A stretch of 64,000 bases of DNA from Zeimonas sediminis (GCF_023721795.1 NZ_JAMQYE010000001.1:1364001-1428000), one strand, 5' to 3'; shown: positions 1-11,827, numbered from the stretch's first letter. Translations and numbers: made by a program. Notes: generated by a model from the letters alone, not told the origin.

Positions 1-1127
1 TGTTCAAGGTCAAGCCGGGCGACTTCTACGCGCCCATCGTCGACAAGGACGGCAACGTCATCGATCCGCAGGCGGACCAGGATCCGACCCTGAACGCCTA
101 CCGGATGATCGGCAAGCTGAACAACCACACCGGCAAGCGGCTGGCCGGGTTCAAGATCGAGCTCGGCTTCAACATCGGCGGCAACTTCGTGAAGTCGACC
201 AGCGGCGACGGCGTGAAGATCCGCCTGTACGAGGAGATCGCCGACCCGATCGCCAATCCGCCGACGCCGCTCGGCACCAAGGACATCGCCGAATTCCCCG
301 GCGGGCTGTTCTACGGCCCGGCCGACGACAAGCACTACTGGGGCTTCTTCAGCAGCACGCGCGCCTATTTCGAGGTCGACACCTCGACGCTCACCAGCGA
401 CGAGGACATGCTGACCAGCGGCATGCTGTCGAAGAACTACACCGACAACTTCGGTCAGTGGCTGCCGATCAACTGGGTGCCGCCGGGCTGGCTCTACGAC
501 GCCGACGGCAACCCGGGGACCGACGACGATGTCGTTGCATGGTTCAACGGCACGAACTGGATCACCTACGACGTCGACCCTGTGACCGGCGACCGGACCG
601 AGCGGATCGTCGACGCCGCCACGATCGCGATGTACGAGTCCACGCCGACAACGGTGTGGCTCGACGATGGCGACGTCAACACGGCCGGCGGCACGTTGTA
701 CGCCACCTGGGACGCGGAGAGCTCGGTCTACACGCTGGCCGCTGGCGGCACGGCAACGAACGACGAGATCGCTGCGCAACTCGTTGCGAACCCGCTGCTG
801 GAGCGTCGCGCCGGCTACCAGAGCGGCCCGATCGAGGATCTGGCGAACCTCAACCTGAACTACTACATCGAGGTCAAGGATCCGACCCTTTGGACCACCT
901 ACGACGCCAACACGGGTGAAGGGACGTTCACGCTTCGGATCACGCCGATCGAGGCCGCGGACAACACGCCGCCGGCCTGGCTGCCCGCCGAGGAGACGCC
1001 GGTCACCACCTCCGGCGACGGTGGCTGCACGATGGCCTCCGGCAAGGCGCCCTTCGACCCGACGCTGCCGCTGCTGCTGGCGGGCGGCATCGCGGCGATC
1101 GCGCTGCGCCGTCGCGCGTCGCGCTGA
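1..1127 (+). CDS. Secreted protein with Cys-containing C-terminal sorting tail (5' end outside window)
   Basis: Partial gene: the reading frame is open from base 3 and has no start in the window. The 374 visible residues are acidic and rich in Gly, Asp, Asn, Trp and Tyr with no internal membrane helix, as expected of an exported protein. The C-terminus carries a tripartite sorting signal: a GGCTMASGKAPFDP motif, a hydrophobic stretch of about 16 residues, and a final RRRASR. The same tail ends the protein at 14150..16381. It fits the NCBI JDVT-CTERM class, and the body may belong to the 'choice-of-anchor F' family; the latter is recall, not a search result. Function is unknown. A strong terminator follows within 35 bp, so it is the last gene of its transcript. 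Confidence 0.7.
   Translation, partial: FKVKPGDFYAPIVDKDGNVIDPQADQDPTLNAYRMIGKLNNHTGKRLAGFKIELGFNIGGNFVKSTSGDGVKIRLYEEIADPIANPPTPLGTKDIAEFPGGLFYGPADDKHYWGFFSSTRAYFEVDTSTLTSDEDMLTSGMLSKNYTDNFGQWLPINWVPPGWLYDADGNPGTDDDVVAWFNGTNWITYDVDPVTGDRTERIVDAATIAMYESTPTTVWLDDGDVNTAGGTLYATWDAESSVYTLAAGGTATNDEIAAQLVANPLLERRAGYQSGPIEDLANLNLNYYIEVKDPTLWTTYDANTGEGTFTLRITPIEAADNTPPAWLPAEETPVTTSGDGGCTMASGKAPFDPTLPLLLAGGIAAIALRRRASR
1020..1124 (+). other. JDVT-CTERM-like sorting tail, copy 1
   Basis: Gly-Gly-Cys followed by TMASGKAPFDPTL, then a hydrophobic segment and an Arg cluster at the extreme C-terminus. The invariant Cys suggests cleavage near it and perhaps lipid attachment, as proposed for related Cys-type CTERM signals. 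Copy 2 lies at 14153..14260 on the minus strand, next to the protease gene at 13481..14005. Confidence 0.7.
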
Positions 1128-1158
1128 GTTTCGGGGGCCTTCGGGCCCCTGCCGCAAG

Positions 1159-1195
1159 GGCCGGCGCTCCCTCGGGGGCGCCGGCCTTTTCTTTT
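1159..1195 (+). terminator. Rho-independent terminator after the tailed-protein gene
   Basis: A 12-bp GC-rich stem (1159-1170 with 1175-1186, one G-T pair) with a CTCG loop is followed by TTTTCTTTT. It ends the plus-strand transcript 32 bp after the stop codon. Confidence 0.85.
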
Positions 1196-1217
1196 GACGC
1201 GCCGGCCCTCTTCCGTG

Positions 1218-2684
1218 TCAGCGCGCCGGCTGCGCCGCCGGCATCGCCCTGACCTGCCTGAGCTTGCCGCTGACCGGGTTCGCCTCGGGCGGCTGCGAAT
1301 CCAGCGCGAGCTTCACCGGGCGGGCCCCTTGCCCCTTCAGGAATCGCGCCACCGCCCGCCTGACGCTTGCGAAGGCCGCGGCGCGGTCGGCCTCGTCGGC
1401 CAGGTCCAGTCTCAGGCTCATCGCGCCCGGGGCGGTCTGGGTGAGCTGGAAGCGGTGCACGCCCGCTTCTTCCTCGATCACGGTCTCGATCGCCAGCGGC
1501 AGGATGCGCACGCTCGCCACGCCGTGCCCGGCCGCCGGCAGGACCAGCACGTCGTCGCGCCGGCCCTCGATGCGCACCGACGGCTGCCGGCGCCCGCAGT
1601 CGCAGGGCGTGTCGTCGACCGTGACGCTGTCGCTCAGGTCGTAGCGGACCAGCGGCTGCACCCGGTTGGCCAGGTTGGTGATCAGCACACTCGCCGACGG
1701 CTGCCCGGCCGGCACCGGCCTGCCCTGCTCGTCGATCGGCTCGAGCACGACCCAGTCGTCGTTCACGTGAAGCCTGCCGTGGCGGCAGGCGAAGGCCATG
1801 TTCATGCACTCCGAGGCGCCGTAGTCCTCCACCACCGGGCAGCCGAAGGCCTGCTCGATCGCGGCGCGATCGGCCTGGGTCAGGCCCTCGCCGCCGCACC
1901 ACAGGGCCTGCGGCTCGATCGCCAGCCGGCCCTCGCAGCGCTCGCGCGCGAGCAGGGTCAGCATCGTCGGGTAGGTGGCCACGAAGGCCGGCCGCCACGC
2001 GTTCAGCTCGGCCACCAGCCTCGGCAACGGCTGCAGGATCGAGAAGGCGCGCGAGCTGGCCGCGATCGCCGGATGCAGCCGTCGCTGGCGCTCCCACGAG
2101 ACCACACCGGCGAAGTGACCGTCGATTGCCGCAACGAAGGCAAGCCGCGCCGGCTCGGCGAGCGAGCGGCCTGCCCCGCCGAAGCTCGCGCCGAGCTCGA
2201 AGCGGCAGGTCATCAGCGCCGAGTAGAGCGCCAGCGCGTCGGCGTCCTGAACGTAGATGCCCGGCACGCCGGTGGTGCCCGAACTGGTCCAGATCGCGTA
2301 CTTGCCGAGATAGGGCTCGGCGATCCGCCCCGGATCCGCGACGAACTTCAGCAGCTCGGCCTTGCGCAGGTCGGGGTCGACGACCCAGTCGTCGAAGCCC
2401 GCCATCAGCAGCTTGCGGTTCACCGGCGGATACGCGGAAAGGTCTGCGCAGCCCGGCGGCACGTGACGCCAGTGGGCGCGATAGAAGGCCGAGCGGGTGC
2501 GCGCGTGCTCGATCATCGACGCGACGCGCTGCCTGCGGATCTCGCGGCGCGTGTCGTCGTCGGCCGCGTCGTAGGCCCAGATCGCCTGCGCGTGCACGCC
2601 CCAGCGCCACAGGTCGTCGACGCCGCGCCACCACTCCCAGGGATTCGCGGCGCCGATCAGCGCGGATATCGGATCGATCGACAT
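1218..2684 (-). CDS. Phenylacetate-CoA ligase-like adenylate-forming enzyme (PaaK family)
   Basis: 488 residues, slightly longer than typical PaaK (about 430-440). The ATP/AMP-binding P-loop TSSGTTGVPG lies near residue 135, followed by a CGGEGLT segment and a typical C-terminal subdomain. The enzyme should activate a carboxylic acid to an acyl-adenylate and CoA thioester. No phenylacetate degradation genes (paaABCDE and others) are nearby, so the substrate is open; solitary PaaK-like proteins are also found with capsule or secondary-metabolite genes. It starts with ATG, faces away from the YchJ-type gene, and ends 90 bp from the convergent tailed-protein gene. Confidence 0.75.
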   Translation of the reverse strand: MSIDPISALIGAANPWEWWRGVDDLWRWGVHAQAIWAYDAADDDTRREIRRQRVASMIEHARTRSAFYRAHWRHVPPGCADLSAYPPVNRKLLMAGFDDWVVDPDLRKAELLKFVADPGRIAEPYLGKYAIWTSSGTTGVPGIYVQDADALALYSALMTCRFELGASFGGAGRSLAEPARLAFVAAIDGHFAGVVSWERQRRLHPAIAASSRAFSILQPLPRLVAELNAWRPAFVATYPTMLTLLARERCEGRLAIEPQALWCGGEGLTQADRAAIEQAFGCPVVEDYGASECMNMAFACRHGRLHVNDDWVVLEPIDEQGRPVPAGQPSASVLITNLANRVQPLVRYDLSDSVTVDDTPCDCGRRQPSVRIEGRRDDVLVLPAAGHGVASVRILPLAIETVIEEEAGVHRFQLTQTAPGAMSLRLDLADEADRAAAFASVRRAVARFLKGQGARPVKLALDSQPPEANPVSGKLRQVRAMPAAQPAR

Positions 2685-2768
2685 GGCGTCAATCTAGCGC
2701 GGTCCGGATAATCCTGCTTGACCCGAATCACCGCTGCTCGCCGGCCCGCCCGCCGGCGCCCCCGTCGA

Positions 2769-3191
2769 ATGGCCATCGAGGACTCGCGCCTGGGCGCAAA
2801 CGCCGCGCCGCGCGCCGCCTGCCCCTGCGGCAGCGGCGCCTCTTACGGCGACTGCTGCGGCCGCTGGCACGCCGGCCCGCTGCACCTGGCCGCGCCGACC
2901 GCCGAGGCACTGATGCGCTCGCGCTACTCGGCCTTCGTGCTGGGGCTCGTCGACTACCTGCTCGACACCTGGCATCCGGACACGCGCCCGCCGGCGATCG
3001 CGCCGAGCGAACCGGGGCTGCGCTGGCTGGGGCTGGAGGTCAGGAAGCACGAGGCGCAGGACGCCGACCACGCCACGGTCGAGTTCGTCGCCCGCAGCAA
3101 GCTGGGCGGTCGCGCCCACAGGCTGCACGAGAAGAGCCGCTTCGTGCGCGAAGGCGGCCGCTGGTTCTACCTGGACGGCGAGCTCCCGTAG
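2769..3191 (+). CDS. YchJ family protein (UPF0225)
   Basis: 140 residues from ATG at 2769; an in-frame TTG at 2718 would add 17 Arg-rich residues that look non-coding. An N-terminal SEC-C-type Zn motif reads CPCGSGASYGDCC, followed by the NTF2-like fold typical of YchJ (RSRYSAFVLG, a conserved HEKSRF stretch near the C-terminus and a terminal WFYLDG). SEC-C motifs bind Zn and occur in SecA and other proteins; the cellular role of YchJ is unknown. The last 25 bases overlap the 3' end of the convergent GGDEF/EAL gene. Confidence 0.85.
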   Translation: MAIEDSRLGANAAPRAACPCGSGASYGDCCGRWHAGPLHLAAPTAEALMRSRYSAFVLGLVDYLLDTWHPDTRPPAIAPSEPGLRWLGLEVRKHEAQDADHATVEFVARSKLGGRAHRLHEKSRFVREGGRWFYLDGELP

Positions 3192-5074
3192 AGCGCCTGG
3201 CGCATGCGCAGCCAGCCGACCACTTCGGCTTCGGGCATCGGCCTGGCCAGGTGATAGCCCTGGATCTCGTCGCAACCGAGCCTCGCCAGGCAGCGCATCT
3301 CCTGCGCGGTCTCCACCCCCTCGGCCACCACCTTCAGGCCGAGCTGCTTGCCGAGCTCGATCGTGGAGCGAACGATCGTCATGTTGCCGCGGTCCTTCTG
3401 GATGCCGGTCACGAAGGAGCGGTCGATCTTCAGCTCGTTGACCGGCAGGCGCTGCAACTGCTTCAGCGTGGCGTAGCCGGTGCCGAAGTCGTCGACCGAC
3501 AGCCTCACGCCGGCGCGGGCGATCGCGCGCAGGTTCTTCATCGAGGTGTCGGACTCGCTGACCACGCCGCTCTCGGTGATCTCCAGGCACAGCCGCCGGG
3601 GATCGATCGGGTACTTGCGCAGCACCTCCATGACGGTTCGGGCGAAGGCGTCGTTCTCGATGTCCAGCGCCGACACGTTGACCGACACGCACAGGTCCAG
3701 GCCCTCGTCGGCCAGCGCCTTCGAGAAGCGCGCGCCCTGCTCGACCACCGAACGGGTGATCTCGCGCATGAAGCCGGTCTGCTCGGCGAAGGGGATGAAC
3801 TCGCCCGGCGGGACCCGGCCGCGCTGCGGGTGGTGCCAGCGCACCAGCCCCTCCAGGCCGGCGATCCGGCCGCTCGCGAGCTCCAGCTTGGGCTGGAAAT
3901 CGAGCACGAAGGCCCCGTTGCGCAGCGCCTCGCGCATCTCGCCAAGCATCGACAGGTAGCTGCGCTGCAGCTCGCTGCCCTCGCCGTCGAACACGTGCTC
4001 GCCCGATCGGGCGCGCTTGGCGCGGTACATCGCCGAATCGGCGTGGCGCAGCAGCGTCACCTCGTCCTGGCCGTGCGCCGGGTACATCGCGATGCCGATG
4101 CTCACGCCGATGTCGATCAGCTGGTCCTTGTGTCGCAGCGGCGCGCGCATCGCCTCGAGGATAGCGCGCGACACGGTGCGCGCGGCCTCGGCGTCGCCCG
4201 ACAGCACCAGCACGAACTCGTCCCCGCCGATCCGGGCGACGGTGTCCGCCTCCCTGACGGACCTGCGGATCCGCCGCGCGACCTCCTTGAGCAGCAGGTC
4301 GCCGGTCGAGTGGCCGAGCGTGTCGTTGACGAACTTGAAGCGATCGAGGTCCAGCACCGCCACCGCGAACTGGACGCCGGCACGCTGCGACAGCGCGATC
4401 GTCTGCCGGATCCGGTCGGCGAGCAGCGCGCGGTTCGGCAGGCCGGTCAGCGGATCCGACAGCGCCGAGGCGATCAGCCTGCGCTCGCGTTCGGCCACCG
4501 AGTCCGCCAGCTGCCTGACCGAGTCCGCGAGCCGGCCGATCTCGTCGCCGGCCGGCACGGCTTCGCCGTCCGCGGCGTCGGTCTGGCGCGCGCGATCGAC
4601 GGTCACGCCGATCCGGTCGAGGCGGCGCGCCAGACGGTGCCCCTGCCACCATGCCGCCAGCACGGCGGCGGCCATGACCGGCACTGAGGCGGCGAGCCAC
4701 GACAGCAGGCCGCCCTCGCCGCCCTGGAACATCGCGGCGACGCCGGCCACGGCCAGCAGCCCCTGGACCGTGACCATGGCCAGCAGCACGACCAGCGCCG
4801 TCCTGACGGCCAGGCCGATCGCGACGCGGTTCGAGAGCCGGGGGGAACGCCCTGCCGGCCGACGTTCGGCCGCCTGGCGCTTGGCCGCCGGGCGTTCTGC
4901 CCGGCGGCGTTCGGCCGAGCCGGGCTCCGCCGGGCCGGGTCCGGCCGACGGCGGTCGCTCACGGGCGCCGGGCCGCGCGGACCCGACCGGCGCGGCGCGC
5001 GCCGCCCCGCGCTCGTCGCGCGGGCGAACGGCGACCGGGACGGGCGGGCGATCGACCGCTGCGGCTTTGCTCAT
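3167..5074 (-). CDS. Membrane GGDEF-EAL cyclic-di-GMP protein
   Basis: 635 residues from ATG at 5074 (a GTG at 5083 is also possible). An Arg/Pro/Ala-rich cytoplasmic N-terminus of about 85 residues with repeated AERR/PAGR-like segments precedes two membrane helices (about 88-115 and 122-142), a short HAMP-like linker, a GGDEF domain and an EAL domain. The diguanylate cyclase signature GGDEF is intact (about residue 281). In the phosphodiesterase domain the EAL triad reads EGL (LEGLVRWHHP, about 405); the metal-binding Glu and the downstream Arg remain, and the DFGTGY and KIDRSFV motifs are intact, so both activities are possible. There is no obvious sensor domain beyond the membrane segments. 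It stands alone, convergent with the YchJ-type gene. Confidence 0.85.
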   Translation of the reverse strand: MSKAAAVDRPPVPVAVRPRDERGAARAAPVGSARPGARERPPSAGPGPAEPGSAERRRAERPAAKRQAAERRPAGRSPRLSNRVAIGLAVRTALVVLLAMVTVQGLLAVAGVAAMFQGGEGGLLSWLAASVPVMAAAVLAAWWQGHRLARRLDRIGVTVDRARQTDAADGEAVPAGDEIGRLADSVRQLADSVAERERRLIASALSDPLTGLPNRALLADRIRQTIALSQRAGVQFAVAVLDLDRFKFVNDTLGHSTGDLLLKEVARRIRRSVREADTVARIGGDEFVLVLSGDAEAARTVSRAILEAMRAPLRHKDQLIDIGVSIGIAMYPAHGQDEVTLLRHADSAMYRAKRARSGEHVFDGEGSELQRSYLSMLGEMREALRNGAFVLDFQPKLELASGRIAGLEGLVRWHHPQRGRVPPGEFIPFAEQTGFMREITRSVVEQGARFSKALADEGLDLCVSVNVSALDIENDAFARTVMEVLRKYPIDPRRLCLEITESGVVSESDTSMKNLRAIARAGVRLSVDDFGTGYATLKQLQRLPVNELKIDRSFVTGIQKDRGNMTIVRSTIELGKQLGLKVVAEGVETAQEMRCLARLGCDEIQGYHLARPMPEAEVVGWLRMRQALYGSSPSR

Positions 5075-5201
5075 GAGCCGCACTGTGCGCGGCCACGCAC
5101 CGGACCTCAGCCGGCCCGCGACGAACGGAAGGCGATGTCCGACGAAAGCCCCGAGGCGCCGGGCCCGTCCAACGGACAGCGCGGGCGACGATGCGCCGAC
5201 G

Positions 5202-5798
5202 CTACATCAGCCCCATCTCGAGGCGCGCCGACTCGCTCATCATTTCGCGGCTCCAGGGCGGGTCCCAGACCAGGTCCACGTCGACCTGCTCCACGCCGCG
5301 GACGCCCAGCAGTTTCTCGCGGGCCTCGTCGGCGATCGTCATGCCCATGCCGCAGCCGGGCGCGGTCAGCGTCATCTTCACGTCGAGGCGAAACCCCCCG
5401 TCGGGCAGCGGCAGCGCCTGGCACAGGTAGACCAGGCCGAGGTTGACGATGTCGACCGGGATCTCGGGGTCGTAACAGGTGCCCAGCCGTCGCCAGGCCT
5501 CGGCCTCGATCGATTCGATCGTGGGCGGATTGTCCGGATCGTCTTCCTGCTGTCCCGTTCCGGGCGGATTGGCGTCGCCGGCGTCGGCGGGGTCCAGCCC
5601 CAGCGCATCGGCGTTCGCTCCGGCGATCCGGTACAGGTTGCCGCCGACCATCACGGTAAAGTTGCCGCCGAGTTGCTGGGTGATCTGCGCAAGGCTGCCG
5701 CCGGGCAGCGTGACCGGCGAGCCGAAGGGGATCTGCGTGGCCTCGCAATCGCGTTCGAGATACACCTGCCTGATGTCGCCGTGCCGGTTCATCGTCAT
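5202..5798 (-). CDS. sufT: Putative Fe-S cluster assembly protein SufT
   Basis: 198 residues. The N-terminal about 70 residues contain the SufT-specific part (LPGGSLAQITQQLGGNFTVMV). An acidic linker leads to a MIP18/DUF59 domain from about residue 100 (CYDPEIPVDIVNLGLVY) with the conserved Cys in TAPGCGMG and the DVDLVWDPPWS segment. SufT-type proteins aid maturation of Fe-S proteins. Last gene of the suf operon, 24 bp after sufU. Confidence 0.88.
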   Translation of the reverse strand: MTMNRHGDIRQVYLERDCEATQIPFGSPVTLPGGSLAQITQQLGGNFTVMVGGNLYRIAGANADALGLDPADAGDANPPGTGQQEDDPDNPPTIESIEAEAWRRLGTCYDPEIPVDIVNLGLVYLCQALPLPDGGFRLDVKMTLTAPGCGMGMTIADEAREKLLGVRGVEQVDVDLVWDPPWSREMMSESARLEMGLM

Positions 5799-5822
5799 CG
5801 CCTCAATCGGTATCGCCCGTTC

Positions 5823-6280
<458 letters not shown>

Positions 6281-6284
<4 letters not shown>

Positions 6285-7531
6285 GCCGCCTCCTCCGTGC
6301 CGAACAGCTTCTGAGCCTTGCGGATCGCGGCGATCAGCGCGGCCACGTCGCGCTCGTCGTTGTACAGCGCGAACGAGGCGCGGGCGGTGCCGGGAATGCC
6401 GAAGCGCGTCATCACCGGCATCGCGCAGTGGTGGCCGGCGCGGATCGCCACGCCCTCGGAATCGAGGATCGTGCCAAGGTCGTGGGGATGGATGCCCGCG
6501 ACCGTGAAGGACAGGATGCCGGACTTGTTCGCCGCGGTGCCGTACAGGCGGATGCCGGGCAGCTTCAGGATCTCTTCGGTGGCCCGGGCCAGCAGCGCAT
6601 CCTCGTGGGCCGCGGCCGCTTCGAGGCCCACCTCGGACAGGTAGTCGATCGCGGCGGCCAGCCCGACCGCGCCGGCGATGTTGGGGGTGCCGGCCTCGAA
6701 GCGCGCCGGCGGCTCGGCCCAGGTGCTGCCTTCGAAGGCCACGGTCAGGATCATGTCGCCGCCGCCCTGCCACGGCGGCATCGCCGACAGCAGTTCTCGC
6801 CGCCCGTACAGCGCGCCGATGCCGGTGGGGCCGTAGAGCTTGTGGCCGGAGAACGCGTAGAAGTCGCAACCCAGCGCCCGCACGTCGACCGGCAGGTGGG
6901 CCACGGCCTGCGCGCCGTCGACCAGCGCGAGGGCGCCCGCCGCGTGCGCCTTCGCGATCATCGGGGCGACCGGGTTGATCGTGCCCAGCGAGTTCGACAC
7001 GTGCGCGATCGCAACCAGCTTCGTGCGCGGGCCGAGGAGGCTCTCGTAGACGTCGAGCCGCAGCTCGCCGGCGTCGGTGATCGGCACGACCCTGATCTTC
7101 GCGCCGGTCTGCTCGCAGACCAGCTGCCAGGGCACGATGTTCGAGTGGTGCTCCATCTCGGTGAGCACGATCTCGTCGCCGGGCTTCAGGTTCGCGCGCC
7201 CCCAGCCGAAGGCCACCAGGTTGATCGCCTCGGTCGTGCCGCGGGTGAACACGATCTCGTCGGCCCGCGCCGCGTTCAGGAAGCCGCGCACCCGGTCGCG
7301 CGCGCCTTCGTACAGGTCGGTGGCGTGCTGCGACAGCCAATGCACGCCGCGGTGGATGTTGGCGTTCGACTCCCGGTAGAAGGCCGCCTCGGCCTCGATC
7401 ACGCGATCGGGCTTGTGGGTGGTTGCGGCGTTGTCGAGGTAGGCGAGCCGCTTGCCGCGCACCGGGCGCGCCAGGATCGGAAAGTCGGCCGCGCGAGCGG
7501 CGATCGTAGCGGGATGTTCGCGGACGCTCAT
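6281..7531 (-). CDS. sufS: Cysteine desulfurase SufS
   Basis: 416 residues. This PLP enzyme removes sulfur from cysteine as a persulfide for cluster assembly. The PLP-binding Lys is K231 in SGHKLYGPTGIG and the persulfide Cys is C369 in IRAGHHCAMPVM; the AATTHKP motif marks the N-terminus (residues 35-41). The start at 7531 overlaps the sufD stop by ATGA, which excludes the in-frame upstream extension lying inside sufD. Confidence 0.95.
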
Positions 7532-8897
7532 GCCAGGGCCTCCAGAAGCTCGCCTCCCGGCAGACGCGAGCGGACGGCATTGCCGGCGCGCTCGCGCAGC
7601 GCGCCGAGCTCGATCCGGCCGAGCACCTCGGCCGCGAAGGCCCAGGTCAGCAGGTTGCGCGCGTGGGCCTCGTCGATGCCGCGCGTGCGCAGGTAGAACA
7701 GGCTCGCCTCGTCGATCTGGCCGACGGTGGCGCCGTGCGAGCACTTGACGTCGTCGGCGTAGATCTCGAGCTCGGGCCGGGCGTCGGCCTCGGCGCGCGG
7801 CGACAGCAGCAGGTTGTCGGCGCGCTGCATCGCGTCGGTGCGCACCGCGCCCGGCGCCACTAGGATGCGGCCGCTGAACACGCCGCGCGCCTCGCCGTCG
7901 AGGATGCCGCGGTAGTACTCGTGGCTGGTCCCGCGCGGCGACAGGTGATCGATGCGGGTGTGGTGGTCCACGTGCCGCTTGCCGTCGACGTGGTACAGGC
8001 CGTTGAGCAGCGCCTCGCAGCCCTCGCCGCCGAAGCGGGTCGAGATGTCGTGGCGCGCCAGGCGCGCGCCGAAGGACAGCGAGTGCGAGGCGAACGCCGC
8101 GCCGCGCGCCTGCGCAGCGTCGATCGCGGCCAGGTGCACCGCCCGCTCCGACTCCTGCTGCAGCTTCATGTGGGTGACCCGGGCGTCGGCGGCCGCGTCG
8201 ATGCGGGTGACCGCATTGGTCAGCGTGGCGGCGTCGGCCGAAGAGGCCACGTAGTGCTCGACGATCGTGGCCTGCGACCCGGCCTCGGCCCGCACCAGGT
8301 TGCGCACTTGCGCGGCGCTGCCCGTGGACCCGGCAACGAAGACCAGGTGGATAGGCTGCTCGAGCGCGACGCCGCGGCCCAGTTCGACGAAGGCGCCGTC
8401 GGTGGCCAGCGCGGCGTTCAGCGCCACCGGGCTGCCGCCCAGCGCAGCGTCGCCGAACAGCGGCTCCACCGACTCGGGCGCGCGCGCCAGCGCCTGCGAC
8501 AGCGGCTCGATGCGCACGCCGGCGGGCAGCTCGCCGATGTCGCCGAGCGCCGGCGTGTGCCGGCCGTCGACGAAGACCAGCCAGTGCCCGTCCGCACCGC
8601 CCGCCTTCGCAGCGCCGCTGCGATCGGCCGGCGACGCCGCCTGCGACGCTCGCAGCGCCGCCACCGCCCTGCGGGCAGCCCCTTCGTCGACGCTGCCCTC
8701 GGCGGTCGGCGCGAAGCTCTCGCTGCCCAGGAAGACCAGCGAGGTGTGCCGCCAGGCCTCGAGCCTGCCGCTCGGCCAGCCCTCGGCCGCGAAACGATCG
8801 ATCGCTTGCGCGCGGACGCGGTCGAGCCAGGGCAGCCCCGCGCCGGGCAGCGACGCTGCCCGCTGCCGGAAGCCTGCCAGCCAGGCGTCGGTCGCGC

Positions 8898-8901
<4 letters not shown>
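7528..8901 (-). CDS. sufD: Fe-S cluster assembly protein SufD
   Basis: 457 residues. SufD forms the SufBC2D scaffold complex. The C-terminal half has the SufB/SufD beta-helix signature including KCSHGATVGQIDEASLFY and YLRTRGIDEAHARNLL; the conserved SufD His is in that SHGA segment. The N-terminal half is variable and Ala-rich. The start at 8901 overlaps the sufC stop by ATGA, excluding a longer frame through sufC. Confidence 0.92.
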
Positions 8902-9722
<821 letters not shown>

Positions 9723-9744
9723 TGGTGTTTTCTCCGTTATCTGC

Positions 9745-11189
<1,445 letters not shown>

Positions 11190-11193
<4 letters not shown>

Positions 11194-11648
11194 CTGCTGA
11201 TGCTCCGTAGAGAACTCGTGTCGACCTTCACCTCGCGGGGCGGCAAGGGCCGGATCATGTCTGCCAGGGTCACGCCCTCGAGGGCGCGCCTGACCACGTC
11301 GCTGATCGATCGCCAGTTGGCGCGGATACCGCAGCCGTCCTCGATGTCGCAAAGGCCCGAGGTGGCGCTGCATTCGGTGAGCCCGAAGGGCCGCTCCTCG
11401 AGCGCGTCGACGATGTCGGCCACCGTGATCTGCTCGGGCGGCCGCGACAGCACGTAGCCGCCGCGCAGGCCGCGCACGCTGGTGACCAGATCGCCGCGCG
11501 CCAGCCCCTTCAGCACCTTGGCCACCGTGGGCACGCCCAGCCCGAGCGTGGCCGCCAGGTCGGCCGCGCTGAAGCGCTGGCCCGGCGAGCGGGCCATGTG
11601 GCTCATGACCATCGTGCCGTAGTCGGTGAGGCGGCTGACCCTCAGCAT
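11190..11648 (-). CDS. Rrf2-family SUF operon regulator (SufR/IscR-like)
   Basis: 152 residues. An N-terminal winged helix-turn-helix of the Rrf2 type ([14 protein letters not shown]; the recognition region around [15 protein letters not shown]) is followed by three cluster-ligand Cys at 93, 100 and 106, close to IscR C92/C98/C104. By homology it holds an Fe-S cluster and represses suf transcription when clusters are sufficient. It begins 2 bp after the 46-codon ORF and overlaps sufB. The palindrome at 11799-11819, inside the operon promoter, is its likely operator. Confidence 0.88.
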
Positions 11649-11650
11649 GG

Positions 11651-11791
11651 CTAGTCCCGTTCGTCGCCGGGCAGGCCCGCCTCGTGCGGCTGCAGGCCGA
11701 AATGGGCCGCGCTGAGTTCGAGGAACTGCTCGAGCGCGTCGGTCGGCTCGCAGGTCGGGACGAGGAGGTCGTTCTGTCGTTCGTTGGTCAT
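11651..11791 (-). CDS. Small ORF (46 aa) heading the suf operon
   Basis: ATG at 11791 to TAG at 11651, 46 residues beginning [18 protein letters not shown] and ending [11 protein letters not shown]; acidic, one Cys, no membrane segment. It lies between the suf promoter and the regulator, and its stop is 2 bp before the regulator ATG, which itself lacks a clear Shine-Dalgarno sequence. The predicted transcription start falls at or within a base or two of this ATG, so the mRNA would be leaderless. I do not recognise the peptide. It could instead be untranslated leader; conservation in related genomes would decide. Confidence 0.45.
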   Translation of the reverse strand: MTNERQNDLLVPTCEPTDALEQFLELSAAHFGLQPHEAGLPGDERD

Positions 11792-11798
11792 GGCCGAT

Positions 11799-11819
11799 AT
11801 GGTACATTTTTTGTACTAT
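11799..11819. promoter_or_regulatory. Palindromic operator in the suf promoter
   Basis: Arms ATAGTACA and TGTACCAT (7 of 8 bases symmetric) surround five A/T bases. The site covers the -10 box and most of the spacer, so a bound Rrf2 dimer would block RNA polymerase. It differs from the E. coli IscR type 1 and type 2 consensus sequences. Confidence 0.6.
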
Positions 11820-11827
11820 TTTCTCAA
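11799..11827 (-). promoter_or_regulatory. suf operon sigma-70 promoter
   Basis: On the minus strand -35 TTGAGA (11822-11827) and -10 TACCAT (11799-11804) are separated by exactly 17 bp of AT-rich sequence, in a window that is otherwise strongly GC-rich. The predicted start is about 11792, next to the small-ORF ATG at 11791. Confidence 0.65.

Noticed and set aside
1003-2634. Long minus-strand frame overlapping the CoA-ligase-like gene and the terminator
   Set aside because: Arg-rich shadow; the alternative frame contains the adenylate-forming P-loop and a normal start.
4800-5000. Repeated GTTCGGCCG/GGCGTTCTGCC-like units in the 5' part of the GGDEF/EAL gene, considered as a possible repeat array
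   Set aside because: The units are short and irregular and encode an Arg/Pro/Ala-rich N-terminal tail; no CRISPR-like equal spacers.
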